A stretch of 36,582 bases of DNA from Opitutales bacterium (lineage in GTDB: Bacteria; Verrucomicrobiota; Verrucomicrobiia; Opitutales; UBA9783): positions 1 to 36,582 of the forward strand of contig JAEESJ010000005.1 in assembly GCA_016286235.1 (NCBI GenBank). Reading direction: 5' to 3'. Positions 26,232 to 36,142 of this stretch are shown here, piece after piece (within the stretch, counting starts at the first letter, position 1; each line of letters starts with the position of its first letter). A program made the translations under genes and the position numbers. The notes under the pieces are model-generated. The model did no database searches. It saw nothing but the letters and a program-made list of their open reading frames with translations, and had not been told where the DNA came from.

Positions 26232-26275
26232 AGGATGTTTTCCGTTAATTCCGCTTCGGAAGCAGATTCGGCAAC

Positions 26276-26291
26276 TTGGCACGATTTATGC
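26276..26291 (+). promoter_or_regulatory. Sigma-54-type -24/-12 promoter before dnaK
   Basis: TTGGCACGATTTATGC matches the consensus TGGCACG-N4-TTGC with one change (ATGC). GG (26278-26279) and GC (26290-26291) are exactly 10 nt apart, as required. Transcription would start near 26303, two bases before the dnaK ATG. It could also be a chance match, given that it leaves no leader. Confidence 0.45.
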
Positions 26292-26304
26292 GTAATAAAG
26301 AAGC

Positions 26305-28263
26305 ATGAGCAACAAAGTTTCAAACAAGGTTTTGGGAATTGACTTGGGAACGACCAATTCCTGCATGTCGGTGATGGAAGGCGGAGATCCGGTAGTGATC
26401 CCCAACGCCGAAGGGGCGCGCACGACGCCGTCGATTGTGGCTTTTACGAAAACGGGCGAACGGTTGGTTGGTCAGGCGGCGAAACGACAGGCGGTCACCA
26501 ATCCGAAGAATACCATTTTTTCGGCAAAGCGTCTCATCGGGCGTAAATTCAGCGAAGTTCAGGACATCATCAAAACCCTGCCGTACAAAGTCGTTGAAGG
26601 CAAAAACGGCGATGCGGCGATTGAATGTCAGGTCGGTGACAGAACCGAGCGATTCGCGCCGGAACAGATTTCCGCAATGGTGCTGGCAAAACTGAAAGCC
26701 GATGCCGAAGCTTATTTGGGTGAAGAAATTAAAGAGGCGGTCATTACGGTACCGGCGTACTTTAACGATTCGCAACGACAAGCAACAAAGGATGCCGGAA
26801 CGATTGCGGGTCTGAATGTTTTGAGAATTATCAACGAACCGACGGCGGCGTCTTTGGCGTACGGACTGGATAAAAAGAAAGACGAAACCATCGCGGTTTT
26901 TGATTTGGGCGGCGGTACGTTCGATATTTCGGTTCTGGAAATCGGCGACGGTGTTTTCGAGGTTAAAGCCACCAACGGCGATACACAACTCGGGGGCGAC
27001 AACTGGGATGAGGCGTTAATTAACTGGCTTGCCGACGAATTCAAGCGCGAAAACGGTATGGATCTGCGACAGGATCCGTTGGCGCGTCAACGTTTGAAGG
27101 AGGAAGCGGAAAAGGCAAAAATTGCCCTTTCGTCGGCGCAGGGAACGGATATCAATTTACCGTTTATCACGGCGGATGCATCGGGTCCAAAACACCTCAA
27201 TGTTCATTTGACGCGTTCGAAGATGGAGCAGGTCTGCGACGATTTGTACGGTCGCTTGGGAGAACCGTTCGAAAAATGTCTGAAAGACGCGGGCATCGGA
27301 ACGAACGCCATTAACGAATTGGTGTTGGTCGGCGGTATGACGCGTTCGCCGAAGGTCGTCGATATCGCGGGGCGTCTGTCCGGCAAAACTCCGAATAAAA
27401 GTGTGAACCCGGATGAAGTGGTCGCCGTCGGTGCGGCGATTCAGGGCGGTGTGTTAAAAGGCAACGTGAATGACATTCTGTTGTTGGATGTCACACCGTT
27501 GACGTTGAGCATCGAAACGGCGGGCGGCATTTCAACGCCGATGATCGAACGCAACACCACCATTCCGACAAAAAAGTCGCAGACATTTTCGACATACGCC
27601 GACAATCAAACCGCGGTGGATATTCACGTGTTGCAGGGAGAGCGTCCGCTGGCAAAGGACAACAAAACCCTCGGGATGTTTCGTTTGGACGGCATCGCCA
27701 TGGCACCGCGCGGTGTTCCTCAGATTGAAGTAACGTTCGATATTGATGCCAGCGGTATCCTGCATGTAACGGCGAAGGATAAGGCGACGGGCAAGAACCA
27801 GAACATTACGATTTCGGGATCCTCCGGTTTGTCCGATGACGAGGTCGAAAAGTTGCGCAAAGAAGCGGAACAGTTTGCCGAGCAGGACAAGAAGGAACGC
27901 GAGCGCATCGAAATTCACAACCGCCTGGATAACTTCGTTTATCAAGCCGAGAAACAGATGAAGGAATTCGGCGACAAGTTGCCGAACGACAAGAAGGAAC
28001 CGATTCAAAAGAAGATTGATGAAGTTAAAAAGCTGTTGGAAGACAAATCCGCCGACTTGGAAACCTTAAAATCGAAGGAATCGGAACTGATGACGGCGTT
28101 GCAGGAAATCGGTCAGGCGATGTATGCCAATCAACCGCAGGATGCCGCTTCGAACGCGGGTACTTCGCAAACGCCGCCACCGAATAATAATACTGCTTCC
28201 GGCGACAAAGGGAAAGTGGTTGACGCCGATTTCGAAGTGGTCGACGATGGGAAAAAGCAGTAA
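26305..28263 (+). CDS. dnaK: Molecular chaperone DnaK (Hsp70)
   Basis: A 652-residue, full-length Hsp70. The nucleotide-binding domain shows [18 protein letters not shown] (phosphate 1), [20 protein letters not shown] (phosphate 2) and [13 protein letters not shown] (adenosine). The substrate domain begins with [14 protein letters not shown], and the C-terminal lid ends in [13 protein letters not shown], an acidic tail of the usual kind. DnaK refolds and holds client proteins with DnaJ and GrpE, neither of which is in the window. The N-terminus has a small duplication, SNKVSNKV. The Shine-Dalgarno sequence is weak. It is followed 142 bp later by groES-groEL, so the window holds a chaperone block. 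Confidence 0.98.
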   Translation: MSNKVSNKVLGIDLGTTNSCMSVMEGGDPVVIPNAEGARTTPSIVAFTKTGERLVGQAAKRQAVTNPKNTIFSAKRLIGRKFSEVQDIIKTLPYKVVEGKNGDAAIECQVGDRTERFAPEQISAMVLAKLKADAEAYLGEEIKEAVITVPAYFNDSQRQATKDAGTIAGLNVLRIINEPTAASLAYGLDKKKDETIAVFDLGGGTFDISVLEIGDGVFEVKATNGDTQLGGDNWDEALINWLADEFKRENGMDLRQDPLARQRLKEEAEKAKIALSSAQGTDINLPFITADASGPKHLNVHLTRSKMEQVCDDLYGRLGEPFEKCLKDAGIGTNAINELVLVGGMTRSPKVVDIAGRLSGKTPNKSVNPDEVVAVGAAIQGGVLKGNVNDILLLDVTPLTLSIETAGGISTPMIERNTTIPTKKSQTFSTYADNQTAVDIHVLQGERPLAKDNKTLGMFRLDGIAMAPRGVPQIEVTFDIDASGILHVTAKDKATGKNQNITISGSSGLSDDEVEKLRKEAEQFAEQDKKERERIEIHNRLDNFVYQAEKQMKEFGDKLPNDKKEPIQKKIDEVKKLLEDKSADLETLKSKESELMTALQEIGQAMYANQPQDAASNAGTSQTPPPNNNTASGDKGKVVDADFEVVDDGKKQ

Positions 28264-28393
28264 GGGCTTACAAGGGTAACGCGTTTGCAGAAATGTCGTT
28301 AAACGGTACGGAAGCGGGGGCAGGGGGATTTTTTTCGACCGAAGTTCTTTGTTCCCGTTGCAACCGCAATTTTTTTGAACAAAACAATTTTTT

Positions 28394-28400
28394 AAGGAGA
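28394..28400 (+). promoter_or_regulatory. Shine-Dalgarno site of groES
   Basis: AAGGAGA lies 5 nt before the ATG at 28406, near-ideal sequence and spacing. It fixes the groES start and implies strong translation. Confidence 0.8.
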
Positions 28401-28405
28401 TAACT

Positions 28406-28702
28406 ATGACACAAACAAGCATTCAACCGATCGGCGATCGCATTCTGGTGCAGCCGATGGAGGAAAACGAACAGGTGAAAGGCGGGATTATCATTCCCGA
28501 TTCCGCCAAGGAAAAGCCGCAAAACGCGAAAGTGATTGCGTTGGGAACGGGCAAAACCGACAAAGACGGCAAAAAAGTGCCGTTTGAGGTCAAAGTCGGC
28601 GATGTCGTTCTCATCAGCAAGTACGGCGGAACGGAAGTCAAACTCGACGGCGAGAAATTCACGCTGTTGCGCGAGGATGACGTGTTGGGAATCATCAAAT
28701 AA
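28406..28702 (+). CDS. groES: Co-chaperonin GroES
   Basis: A 98-residue Hsp10. It shows [15 protein letters not shown] at the start, the mobile loop [14 protein letters not shown] (about 27-40), and [19 protein letters not shown] plus [11 protein letters not shown] at the end. It forms the heptameric lid of the GroEL folding chamber. It has a strong Shine-Dalgarno sequence and lies 18 bp ahead of groEL, so they form the usual bicistronic operon. No promoter or CIRCE element is evident in the 142-bp gap after dnaK, so read-through from dnaK is possible. Confidence 0.98.
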   Translation: MTQTSIQPIGDRILVQPMEENEQVKGGIIIPDSAKEKPQNAKVIALGTGKTDKDGKKVPFEVKVGDVVLISKYGGTEVKLDGEKFTLLREDDVLGIIK

Positions 28703-30385
<1,683 letters not shown>

Positions 30386-30435
30386 GGCCTGCGCTGAACC
30401 GTCGGTGCAATTCCCGGTAACCGGTCACACCGCAA

Positions 30436-30460
30436 AAGGGAGCCGAAAGGCTCCCTTCTT
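30436..30460 (+). terminator. Terminator hairpin after groEL
   Basis: AAGGGAGCC, a GAAA tetraloop, then GGCTCCCTT: a perfect 9-bp stem. The following bases (cttcttg) are only moderately T-rich. Position, 50 bp past groEL, and the stable tetraloop support a terminator. Confidence 0.7.
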
Positions 30461-30505
30461 GTCGGTTGCCGGAACGCGTTGGGTCGAAAATTAAAGATAA
30501 AACAG

Positions 30506-32074
30506 ATGTCACCCGTACCAAGCCAATCCGATGCCGGAGCAACTGAAACAGTGCCGGCACTTGAAGCGTTTGCTTCTTTGGATTTTTCTTTTTTGAAACA
30601 AAACGCGGTGAACGGAAAATTAAAACAAAACGCGGAGAACGGAAAATTTGTTCAAAAACTGAGCATCAGCAATTTTTATTGCTTTCGGCTCGCCGAAAAA
30701 GAGGATCGTTCGGATGCATTTTGTGTGAACTTCAATATACCGAACGATCACGGCGGCTCCGGGTTGACGGTTTTGATCGGAGAAAATAACGGCGGGAAAT
30801 CAACCGTACTGCGGGCAATTGAGTTATTCTCAGGACGGGCTCCGAGTCCTCATACATACACGCTGAATGCGGAAGGTCAAAGGAATGATGCGGAAATAAA
30901 GATAACTGCAGGCGACGGTAACGAATTTTCCTTAAAAACAAAAACCAACGGAGATTCGCTTGAATGGGAAAAAAAAGGAGAGTTGAGATGCGTTAAAGCA
31001 AATAAATCGGTTACGCAAATTTTTGACACAGTGCGTTTTATGAGCGAACTCATGAGTGTCATTTTGGATTCGCCGGAGCTCTTTCCACAATCGGCGGAAA
31101 CAACGCGCATACTGGAGAGCATTAAAAAAGCCCTGGATAACGTTCAATCTCCTGAAATCGGCTCCTTTTTTAAAGGAGTTTACGCGTATGCAAAAATCGG
31201 TCGTGAATTTTTGAAAAATGTGTTCAACGTTACGCTGGCAGACGGTTGCAGGCGCATACCTTCGGATCCCGCGGTTATCGAAGAGAAACCGCACGGGCAC
31301 GCCGTACCCGTTTGGCAGACGGGGGACGGTGCTCTGCTTGGCAGCTATTTAATCGGTACCGTTCACAAACACCGGGAAGACGGTTGTCGCCTCTTTCTTT
31401 TGGACGAACCCGAACAAAATCTTCACCCGAAAGCCGTCGAGGCTCTCATCAAAGAATTGTGGGAAATCAGCAAAGATACGCAGATTATCCTCACGTCTCA
31501 TTCACCCGTTTTGGTTGAAGCCGTTTGTCGCAAGGCTCAAACCGCCCTCCTGCACGGAACCGGCGGAAAACCCGAAGATTACTTTCGAATTCTTTCCAAA
31601 GATGCCGGAACGGGTAACATTCAATCGCAACCGGCAAAACCGTTCCTCCTCAATCCCGTATCCGCCGATGAAATCAACTACTGCGCATTTGATTGTATAA
31701 GGGAAAATTACTTCGTGCAGTTGTATGACATATTGCAATACAGATGGGCACAACTCCGCGAGAAAGAAGAATTGCGACAACGGGGGATGGATGAGATTTT
31801 TAATGAAAAAGGTTATCCGTCAGATCAAACGGCAACATTAAAAGATAAAGAAACAAAAGAAACCATCTTCACGTATCAGCGCAATGCCCTTGCTCACCCC
31901 ACAAACAAAAGCCGAACGTTCAAGCCTGATAAATTGGAATGGTGTATTGCGGAACTCAGAAAATTATTGTCGGAGGCTAATTCCGAAGCAGTTTCTTCTG
32001 CGGAAAAATCAACTGCTTCATCGCAAGCCTCACGATTAGAAACCGGAAAAAACACCGATCAAAACCAAACATAA
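30506..32074 (+). CDS. AAA/ABC-type ATPase with C-terminal HEPN-like motif
   Basis: A 522-residue protein from the ATG at 30506; a TTG nine codons upstream also fits the frame. After a low-complexity start comes an SMC/RecF-like ATPase of the AAA_15/AAA_21/OLD type. Walker A is GENNGGKST (92-100). A signature-like TGDGALLGSYLI follows. Walker B is LFLLDEP (D300), followed by ILTSHSPVLVEAV (H-loop). The last 130 residues are helical and charged and contain YQRNALAHP: R459-N460-x3-H464 fits the RNxxxH signature of HEPN ribonucleases. ATPase plus HEPN resembles RloC/PrrC-type and Abi-type toxins in plan, not clearly in sequence. It is a single gene, convergent with rluD (5-bp gap). Defence is inferred, not shown. 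Confidence 0.75.
   Translation: MSPVPSQSDAGATETVPALEAFASLDFSFLKQNAVNGKLKQNAENGKFVQKLSISNFYCFRLAEKEDRSDAFCVNFNIPNDHGGSGLTVLIGENNGGKSTVLRAIELFSGRAPSPHTYTLNAEGQRNDAEIKITAGDGNEFSLKTKTNGDSLEWEKKGELRCVKANKSVTQIFDTVRFMSELMSVILDSPELFPQSAETTRILESIKKALDNVQSPEIGSFFKGVYAYAKIGREFLKNVFNVTLADGCRRIPSDPAVIEEKPHGHAVPVWQTGDGALLGSYLIGTVHKHREDGCRLFLLDEPEQNLHPKAVEALIKELWEISKDTQIILTSHSPVLVEAVCRKAQTALLHGTGGKPEDYFRILSKDAGTGNIQSQPAKPFLLNPVSADEINYCAFDCIRENYFVQLYDILQYRWAQLREKEELRQRGMDEIFNEKGYPSDQTATLKDKETKETIFTYQRNALAHPTNKSRTFKPDKLEWCIAELRKLLSEANSEAVSSAEKSTASSQASRLETGKNTDQNQT
30596..30648 (+). repeat. In-frame 27-bp tandem duplication near the ATPase N-terminus
   Basis: 30596-30621 and 30623-30648 are identical at 25 of 26 bases, offset by 27 bp. 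They encode two copies of KQNA(V/E)NGK(L/F). The near-identity indicates a recent slippage event. Confidence 0.9.
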
Positions 32075-32079
32075 CTAGA

Positions 32080-33009
32080 TCATTTCCCACTTTCCTCCGT
32101 CCCCGCTCTTTTCTCTGCAAACTCCTTCGGCAACGGTGCGGTGAATAAACACTTCCTTTGCGTTATCGGATGACTAAATTCGATCTGATAAGCATGCAAA
32201 AGCAAACGTTCGCTCGGCGGATTTTCTTTTTTCCCGTATTTTTCGTCACCGACAATCGGATGCCCGATGTGCTTTAAATGCACGCGGATTTGGTGGGTAC
32301 GTCCCGTGATCGGTCGGCATATCAATAAGGCTTGGTTTGCATTCGGAAACGCTTCAAGGCATTCCCAGTGTGTCACGGCGGGACGTCCGCGGGTCGTAAC
32401 GCACATAGACGTTCGGTCGTGCGTACTGCGACCGATCGGTGCATCGACAATACCCGAATGCAGTTTTGGGATACCGTGCGCAAAGGCGTAATACGTTTTA
32501 CGAATGCGGCGTTCGGCAAACATTCGCGTCAGTTCCCTATAGGCGACATCGCTTTTTGCAAACAGCATCACACCCGATGTGCCCTGATCCAGACGATGCA
32601 CCACACCCGGACGCAATACCCCTGCCGCCGTACTGAGCGGGCAATGTGCTAAAACCGCTTCCACCAGCGTTGTCCCCTGTTCTACACCATTGCCGTAATG
32701 TACCACCTGCCCCGCGGGTTTATTGACGACCAGCAAATCGTTATCTTCATACAAAATATCCAACGCACCCTTATTCGGTTTTAAACGTACCTCTTCCGTC
32801 GGAATAATTTCCAATCGACAGCAATCTCCCGCACGCACACGCGTACGCAGTTGAGTAACAATGACACCGTTGATCGTTAATCCGCCGTCGAGGATGGACT
32901 TTTGAATACGTACCCGACTGTATTGAGCGTGTAAAACGGTTGCCAAAAACTTATCGACGCGCATGCCGTCGTAATCGGAAGAAACTATACACTCAACAAC
33001 GTGATCCAC
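32080..33009 (-). CDS. rluD: RluD-family 23S rRNA pseudouridine synthase
   Basis: A 309-residue enzyme with an N-terminal S4 RNA-binding domain (about 15-75, RVDKFLATVLHAQYSRVRIQKSI) and the RluA/RluD catalytic domain. The signature GVVHRLDQGTSGVMLFAKS carries the catalytic Asp. GRTHQIRVHLKHIGHPIVGDEKYG is the usual late motif. It isomerises uridines to pseudouridine in helix 69 of 23S rRNA if it is RluD proper; RluC or another RluA paralogue is possible. The start is GTG at 33009, which gives the family-length N-terminus. No Shine-Dalgarno sequence is visible. Confidence 0.9.
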   Translation of the reverse strand: MDHVVECIVSSDYDGMRVDKFLATVLHAQYSRVRIQKSILDGGLTINGVIVTQLRTRVRAGDCCRLEIIPTEEVRLKPNKGALDILYEDNDLLVVNKPAGQVVHYGNGVEQGTTLVEAVLAHCPLSTAAGVLRPGVVHRLDQGTSGVMLFAKSDVAYRELTRMFAERRIRKTYYAFAHGIPKLHSGIVDAPIGRSTHDRTSMCVTTRGRPAVTHWECLEAFPNANQALLICRPITGRTHQIRVHLKHIGHPIVGDEKYGKKENPPSERLLLHAYQIEFSHPITQRKCLFTAPLPKEFAEKRAGTEESGK

Positions 33010-33256
33010 AAAGAAAGACTATAAAAATTCCAGCCGTTTTTCAGATCTTTTCGCAAAACAGACCGCCTCCGACGGTCAAGAAGAGTTCACAATATGTTGC
33101 TTCAAACAACGCAGATATGCAACACTTCAAGAAACCCTCGCAAACACAACACAATACACTGCGTGTGTGGATGATGTTGCAACCGAAACAGCTTCCCTTC
33201 TCCCGTTTTCAGTCAACGAAATAACACAACTTCCCAATGAGAATCTCAATCGTGTC

Positions 33257-33285
33257 TTGACCGTGTCAAATATCCGCGCTATACT
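33257..33285 (+). promoter_or_regulatory. Near-consensus sigma-70 promoter pointing into the antisense of the APH-like gene
   Basis: TTGACC (33257-33262), a 17-bp spacer, then TATACT (33280-33285). The start is expected near 33292, just ahead of the 3' end of the minus-strand kinase gene, so a transcript would run antisense to it. The -35 box is part of an inverted repeat, TTGAC-CGT-GTCAA (33257-33269). No plus-strand gene lies downstream until 35282. Confidence 0.5.
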
Positions 33286-33298
33286 CTGGCACGATCGT

Positions 33299-34135
33299 TT
33301 ATTTTACCTTCTCCGGTAACTGAATTTCGGGATGATTTTTGCGAATGTATGCAATATATCGCTCTTCCACATGGTTCCACAGGCAAACGATCTTCTCCGC
33401 CTGTTCCCGATCGACGGAGCGGTGCATTAGGGAGTGATATGCTTCCAACAGGGGGCGTTTGAATTTTTCGGTGGTACGTCCGATCATGCGCGAAATGTCC
33501 GTGCAACGTCCCGAAATGCCGGCAAACGCAAAATCAATCACGCCGACAACGCGATCGTTTTCATCGAGCAAAATGTTCCCGGGGTTCAGATCGCCGTGCA
33601 CCGTGTGCGGTTCAGCTTCTTCCGCGCGCAAAGGTGCCATTTTATCTTCATCATACGGCGCACCCGAAACCGTCGACAGTTCATCCAAAAACTTCGAAAC
33701 GTACATGTTGCAGGCGTTCGGCAGGCGACGCGGATCAACTTGATCCAATTCTTTGATGAGACGCACCACATCGTAAGCCACGTTGGTAACGGCTTGTTGC
33801 GACAGGAATTTCAAGCGTTCGCTCAACGACCAGCCGCGAATTTTTTTGTGCATGCTGAACGGGCGATCGTTGTCGTAAAACAGTTGCAACTCGGGCACGC
33901 GAAAAGTGATTTTGTCCTTAATAAACGTGCAGAACGAATGATCTTTCAACATCATTCGCGCAAAGAAGGCGTTGCGCGGAAAACGAAAAAAATACTCGTC
34001 TTTCCCGTCGGAAGCGCAGATAACGATGTTCGTCCAGCCTGTTTTGATAAACGAAACAGAATTCTCAAGAACCTGCGGAACGTGTTGCCGAATGATGGCA
34101 AAAAAATCATCCTTGTTCGTAAAATACGACTGCAT
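33299..34135 (-). CDS. Aminoglycoside/choline phosphotransferase-fold kinase
   Basis: A 278-residue protein with the APH/choline kinase fold. The catalytic loop is HGDLNPGNILLD (H180-D182), and the metal-binding motif is VVGVIDFAFAG (D201). The N-lobe is less clear, as usual. Members phosphorylate small hydroxyl compounds such as choline, aminoglycosides, homoserine or sugars; nothing here picks out the substrate. AAAGGGG a few nt upstream of the ATG at 34135 is a fair Shine-Dalgarno sequence. The CARF-like gene is the upstream neighbour on the same strand (173 bp away), so the two may be co-transcribed. I make no claim of antibiotic resistance. Confidence 0.8.
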   Translation of the reverse strand: MQSYFTNKDDFFAIIRQHVPQVLENSVSFIKTGWTNIVICASDGKDEYFFRFPRNAFFARMMLKDHSFCTFIKDKITFRVPELQLFYDNDRPFSMHKKIRGWSLSERLKFLSQQAVTNVAYDVVRLIKELDQVDPRRLPNACNMYVSKFLDELSTVSGAPYDEDKMAPLRAEEAEPHTVHGDLNPGNILLDENDRVVGVIDFAFAGISGRCTDISRMIGRTTEKFKRPLLEAYHSLMHRSVDREQAEKIVCLWNHVEERYIAYIRKNHPEIQLPEKVK

Positions 34136-34308
34136 ATATCCCCTTTAGTTCGACGACCGAATTTTGTCAATTCAAACATGCTCGATCAATTTCCCGCAAA
34201 AACCGTTGCAAAACCGACGATGCATACACAACGCGCCCTAAAACCGTTCGCGCCGTCGTCGTCAAAAAAATGCCGAAAGCCGCGATATTTTTCAACCGTT
34301 CAAAGCGG

Positions 34309-35223
34309 CTAATTCGGCAATGTACAAGTCGGAATCTGCGAAAATTCATCTTCGGTGTTTGACAGTGCCATAAAGTGGTGACCGGATTTCGACAAAAACG
34401 CTGCGATGTTGCTTTTCAACTCTTCCGAAAATGCATCCCATCCCAACAGCGACAGACCCGCGTTTTGCTTTGTCAACAAACCGTCCCGCACAAAGGTTTT
34501 GCCATCCGTGTTCGCCTCATAACCCCACAAAAGTTCGTTTGAGATATCTTCGGGAACATCCGAACAATCAATATCGCGATACGAATTTCCGCTCGTTTGA
34601 CCGTAAAGGCGCATCGCTCGTGCAACCGCCTTCTGTTGCGCCGTATCCCGCGTTTTCAGGCAAAAAGCCTTGTTTTGATCCCACGTACGATACAGAAAAT
34701 CCAGCTGTTCGGACGAAAGAAAGGTCTTATCCTCATCTTTGTCCGTCGCCGAATCGTGCCATTCGAACGCATCCGCTTCCGTTTGAAACGCCTGTTGCAC
34801 CCATGCGTCGGCGGGCGGTTCCGCCTGAAGCACCTCCACTTTTTGCGGCAACGACAGTACCGACAACAACAAACAATCCAAAATCGGATCTTCCGCGACA
34901 GACGGCAACAGGAACGTCAGGCGATCCTTCGCACAAAGATCCGACGTTTCAACCTCCAAAACTTTTTTAAAACCGTTAAAAATCGCCTTATACGATAACG
35001 ACGGAACGTCCGGCATATACGATTGCACCGCTTTCTTCGGCAAACGAACGGCAAATGCCCGCTCGGTCAGCGTGACGCTCAGTCGATAACCCGGCAGACC
35101 CAACAGAACAATTCTGTCAAAAGATCGCTCCCGTACCAGGCGCAAAACAGCTCCTTCGTTACACTCATCACCCGCTGCGAACGGATCCGAACCATCGGGA
35201 ATGGCAAATAGAATTCTCTTCAT
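34309..35223 (-). CDS. RtcR-like protein: CARF-like domain joined to a degenerate sigma-54 AAA+ domain
   Basis: A 304-residue protein from the ATG at 35223; another ATG lies six codons upstream. The N-terminus (about 1-140) resembles a CARF domain: KRILFAIPDGSDPF, then NEGAVLRLVRERSFDRIVLLG, and later FLLPSVAEDPILDCLLLSVLSLPQKVEVLQ where CARF proteins have the SGTP-type region. Residues about 185-285 align in register with the sigma-54 AAA+ domain of the 8950 regulator: Walker A is replaced by KTRDTAQQ (191-198); IDCSDVPEDISNELLWGYE stands for VNCAAIAENLMESEFFGHE; the GAFTGA loop is ANTDGK; Walker B is GLSLLGWD (256-263), without the DE pair. No HTH follows. It cannot be a normal ATPase. I infer a ligand-binding pseudo-activator or a decaying RtcR-type regulator. 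Confidence 0.6.
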   Translation of the reverse strand: MKRILFAIPDGSDPFAAGDECNEGAVLRLVRERSFDRIVLLGLPGYRLSVTLTERAFAVRLPKKAVQSYMPDVPSLSYKAIFNGFKKVLEVETSDLCAKDRLTFLLPSVAEDPILDCLLLSVLSLPQKVEVLQAEPPADAWVQQAFQTEADAFEWHDSATDKDEDKTFLSSEQLDFLYRTWDQNKAFCLKTRDTAQQKAVARAMRLYGQTSGNSYRDIDCSDVPEDISNELLWGYEANTDGKTFVRDGLLTKQNAGLSLLGWDAFSEELKSNIAAFLSKSGHHFMALSNTEDEFSQIPTCTLPN

Positions 35224-35281
35224 GAGACAACAAAGTTTCATTAAAGTCGTTTTTTCCGTTTTCGCAACTAAAAAATGATTT

Positions 35282-35962
35282 TTGAGAAAAAAACCACCAC
35301 CCCGACGGCAAAAATTACCCGCGCCGTCAGCCCTTACACAGTCTCAATGTCCCGTGTACGTTACACATCTTCAACGTGGCAACCATTTCCCGCTTGAACA
35401 ACCCCGAAAAATTTCCTTACGTGAGAGCGTGACGCTGACGCTTTTGGCAATGCTTTTGGGAGCGGGGTTGATCGCGTTCGGCGGCGGTTGCCTGCTCTTG
35501 AACGAAAAACACGGCGAAGCATCCCTGAAAATTCTGCGCAACGAACGCCTTGGATTGTTGGTTTTTACCGTTGCGCATCTGTGGTTTTTCCTGAACCTCT
35601 GGCAAACGGATGCCAAGGAATGCGAAGATTTCAAGCTTGTGCTTACCCTGTTCTTCGGCTTCGCCTTCGTCGGTTGCATCCTTTACTGGAAGGATTTCCT
35701 CATCGTTCGCGGTATCGCCGTGTTGACGGTACTGTCCGTGCATCGTCTCCTGCAGATCGGCTACATGAACGACCACATCCTTCGACCGTACGTCTCGGGG
35801 CTGTTTTACTTTTGGATTGTGCTGTCGCTTTACTTTGGCGTATGCCCGTACCGTGCACGCGATCTCATCTATGCCCTCTTTCGCAACAACCGCCGTCGGC
35901 TCAAAACCGTCGCGGGATGCGGTATCTTTTACGGTATTTTGTTGGTTTGGCTTGCGTGCTGA
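35282..35962 (+). CDS. Multi-pass membrane protein, unrecognised
   Basis: A protein of up to 226 residues with about six hydrophobic segments: near 51-74 (LTLLAMLLGAGLIAFGGGCLLL), 90-107, 119-136, 140-160, 172-189 and 210-226. The first 45 residues are basic and Pro/Gln-rich. The frame opens with TTG at 35282; GTG at 35354 is an alternative, and no ATG precedes the first membrane segment. An ATG at 35275 is out of frame and gives only 40 codons. No known family was recognised. It lies upstream of gmk on the same strand, 180 bp away, and is divergent from the CARF-like gene. Confidence 0.6.
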   Translation: MRKKPPPRRQKLPAPSALTQSQCPVYVTHLQRGNHFPLEQPRKISLRESVTLTLLAMLLGAGLIAFGGGCLLLNEKHGEASLKILRNERLGLLVFTVAHLWFFLNLWQTDAKECEDFKLVLTLFFGFAFVGCILYWKDFLIVRGIAVLTVLSVHRLLQIGYMNDHILRPYVSGLFYFWIVLSLYFGVCPYRARDLIYALFRNNRRRLKTVAGCGIFYGILLVWLAC

Positions 35963-36142
35963 CGAACTCCGCCTTTGAAAGGAAGCGCATGCTACGCACA
36001 CGGAAAGGATCTTGTTTCGCATGATAAAAAATCGAATAACGAAAAACCTTTCGCGCTTTTCGCGAAGCTCCGTTGAAAAGTGCCTCCAACAACACTCATC
36101 GAACCTTCTCCGATACCACAGGCAATCGCAACGTTTTTTCTT

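Larger units (their letters stand above)
25974..26304. other. 331-bp region between the LRR and dnaK genes
   Basis: No gene. The first third carries the LRR-gene terminator; the last 140 bp hold a cluster of palindromes and a sigma-54-like promoter, described separately. No CIRCE element (TTAGCACTC inverted repeat) was found. Confidence 0.6.

Noticed and set aside
28264..28405. CIRCE or other HrcA operator before groES
   Set aside because: No TTAGCACTC-N9-GAGTGCTAA-like inverted repeat on either strand.
33286..33301. Second TGGCACG sequence resembling a sigma-54 -24 element
   Set aside because: The -12 GC is absent at the required spacing.
33434..34312. 292-codon plus-strand frame opposite the APH-fold kinase
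   Set aside because: Antisense to a gene with clear catalytic motifs; no motif of its own, even though a promoter lies upstream.
36050..36066. TTCGCG-CTTTT-CGCGAA hairpin before gmk
   Set aside because: Only 6 bp, no T-run after it; too weak to call a terminator.
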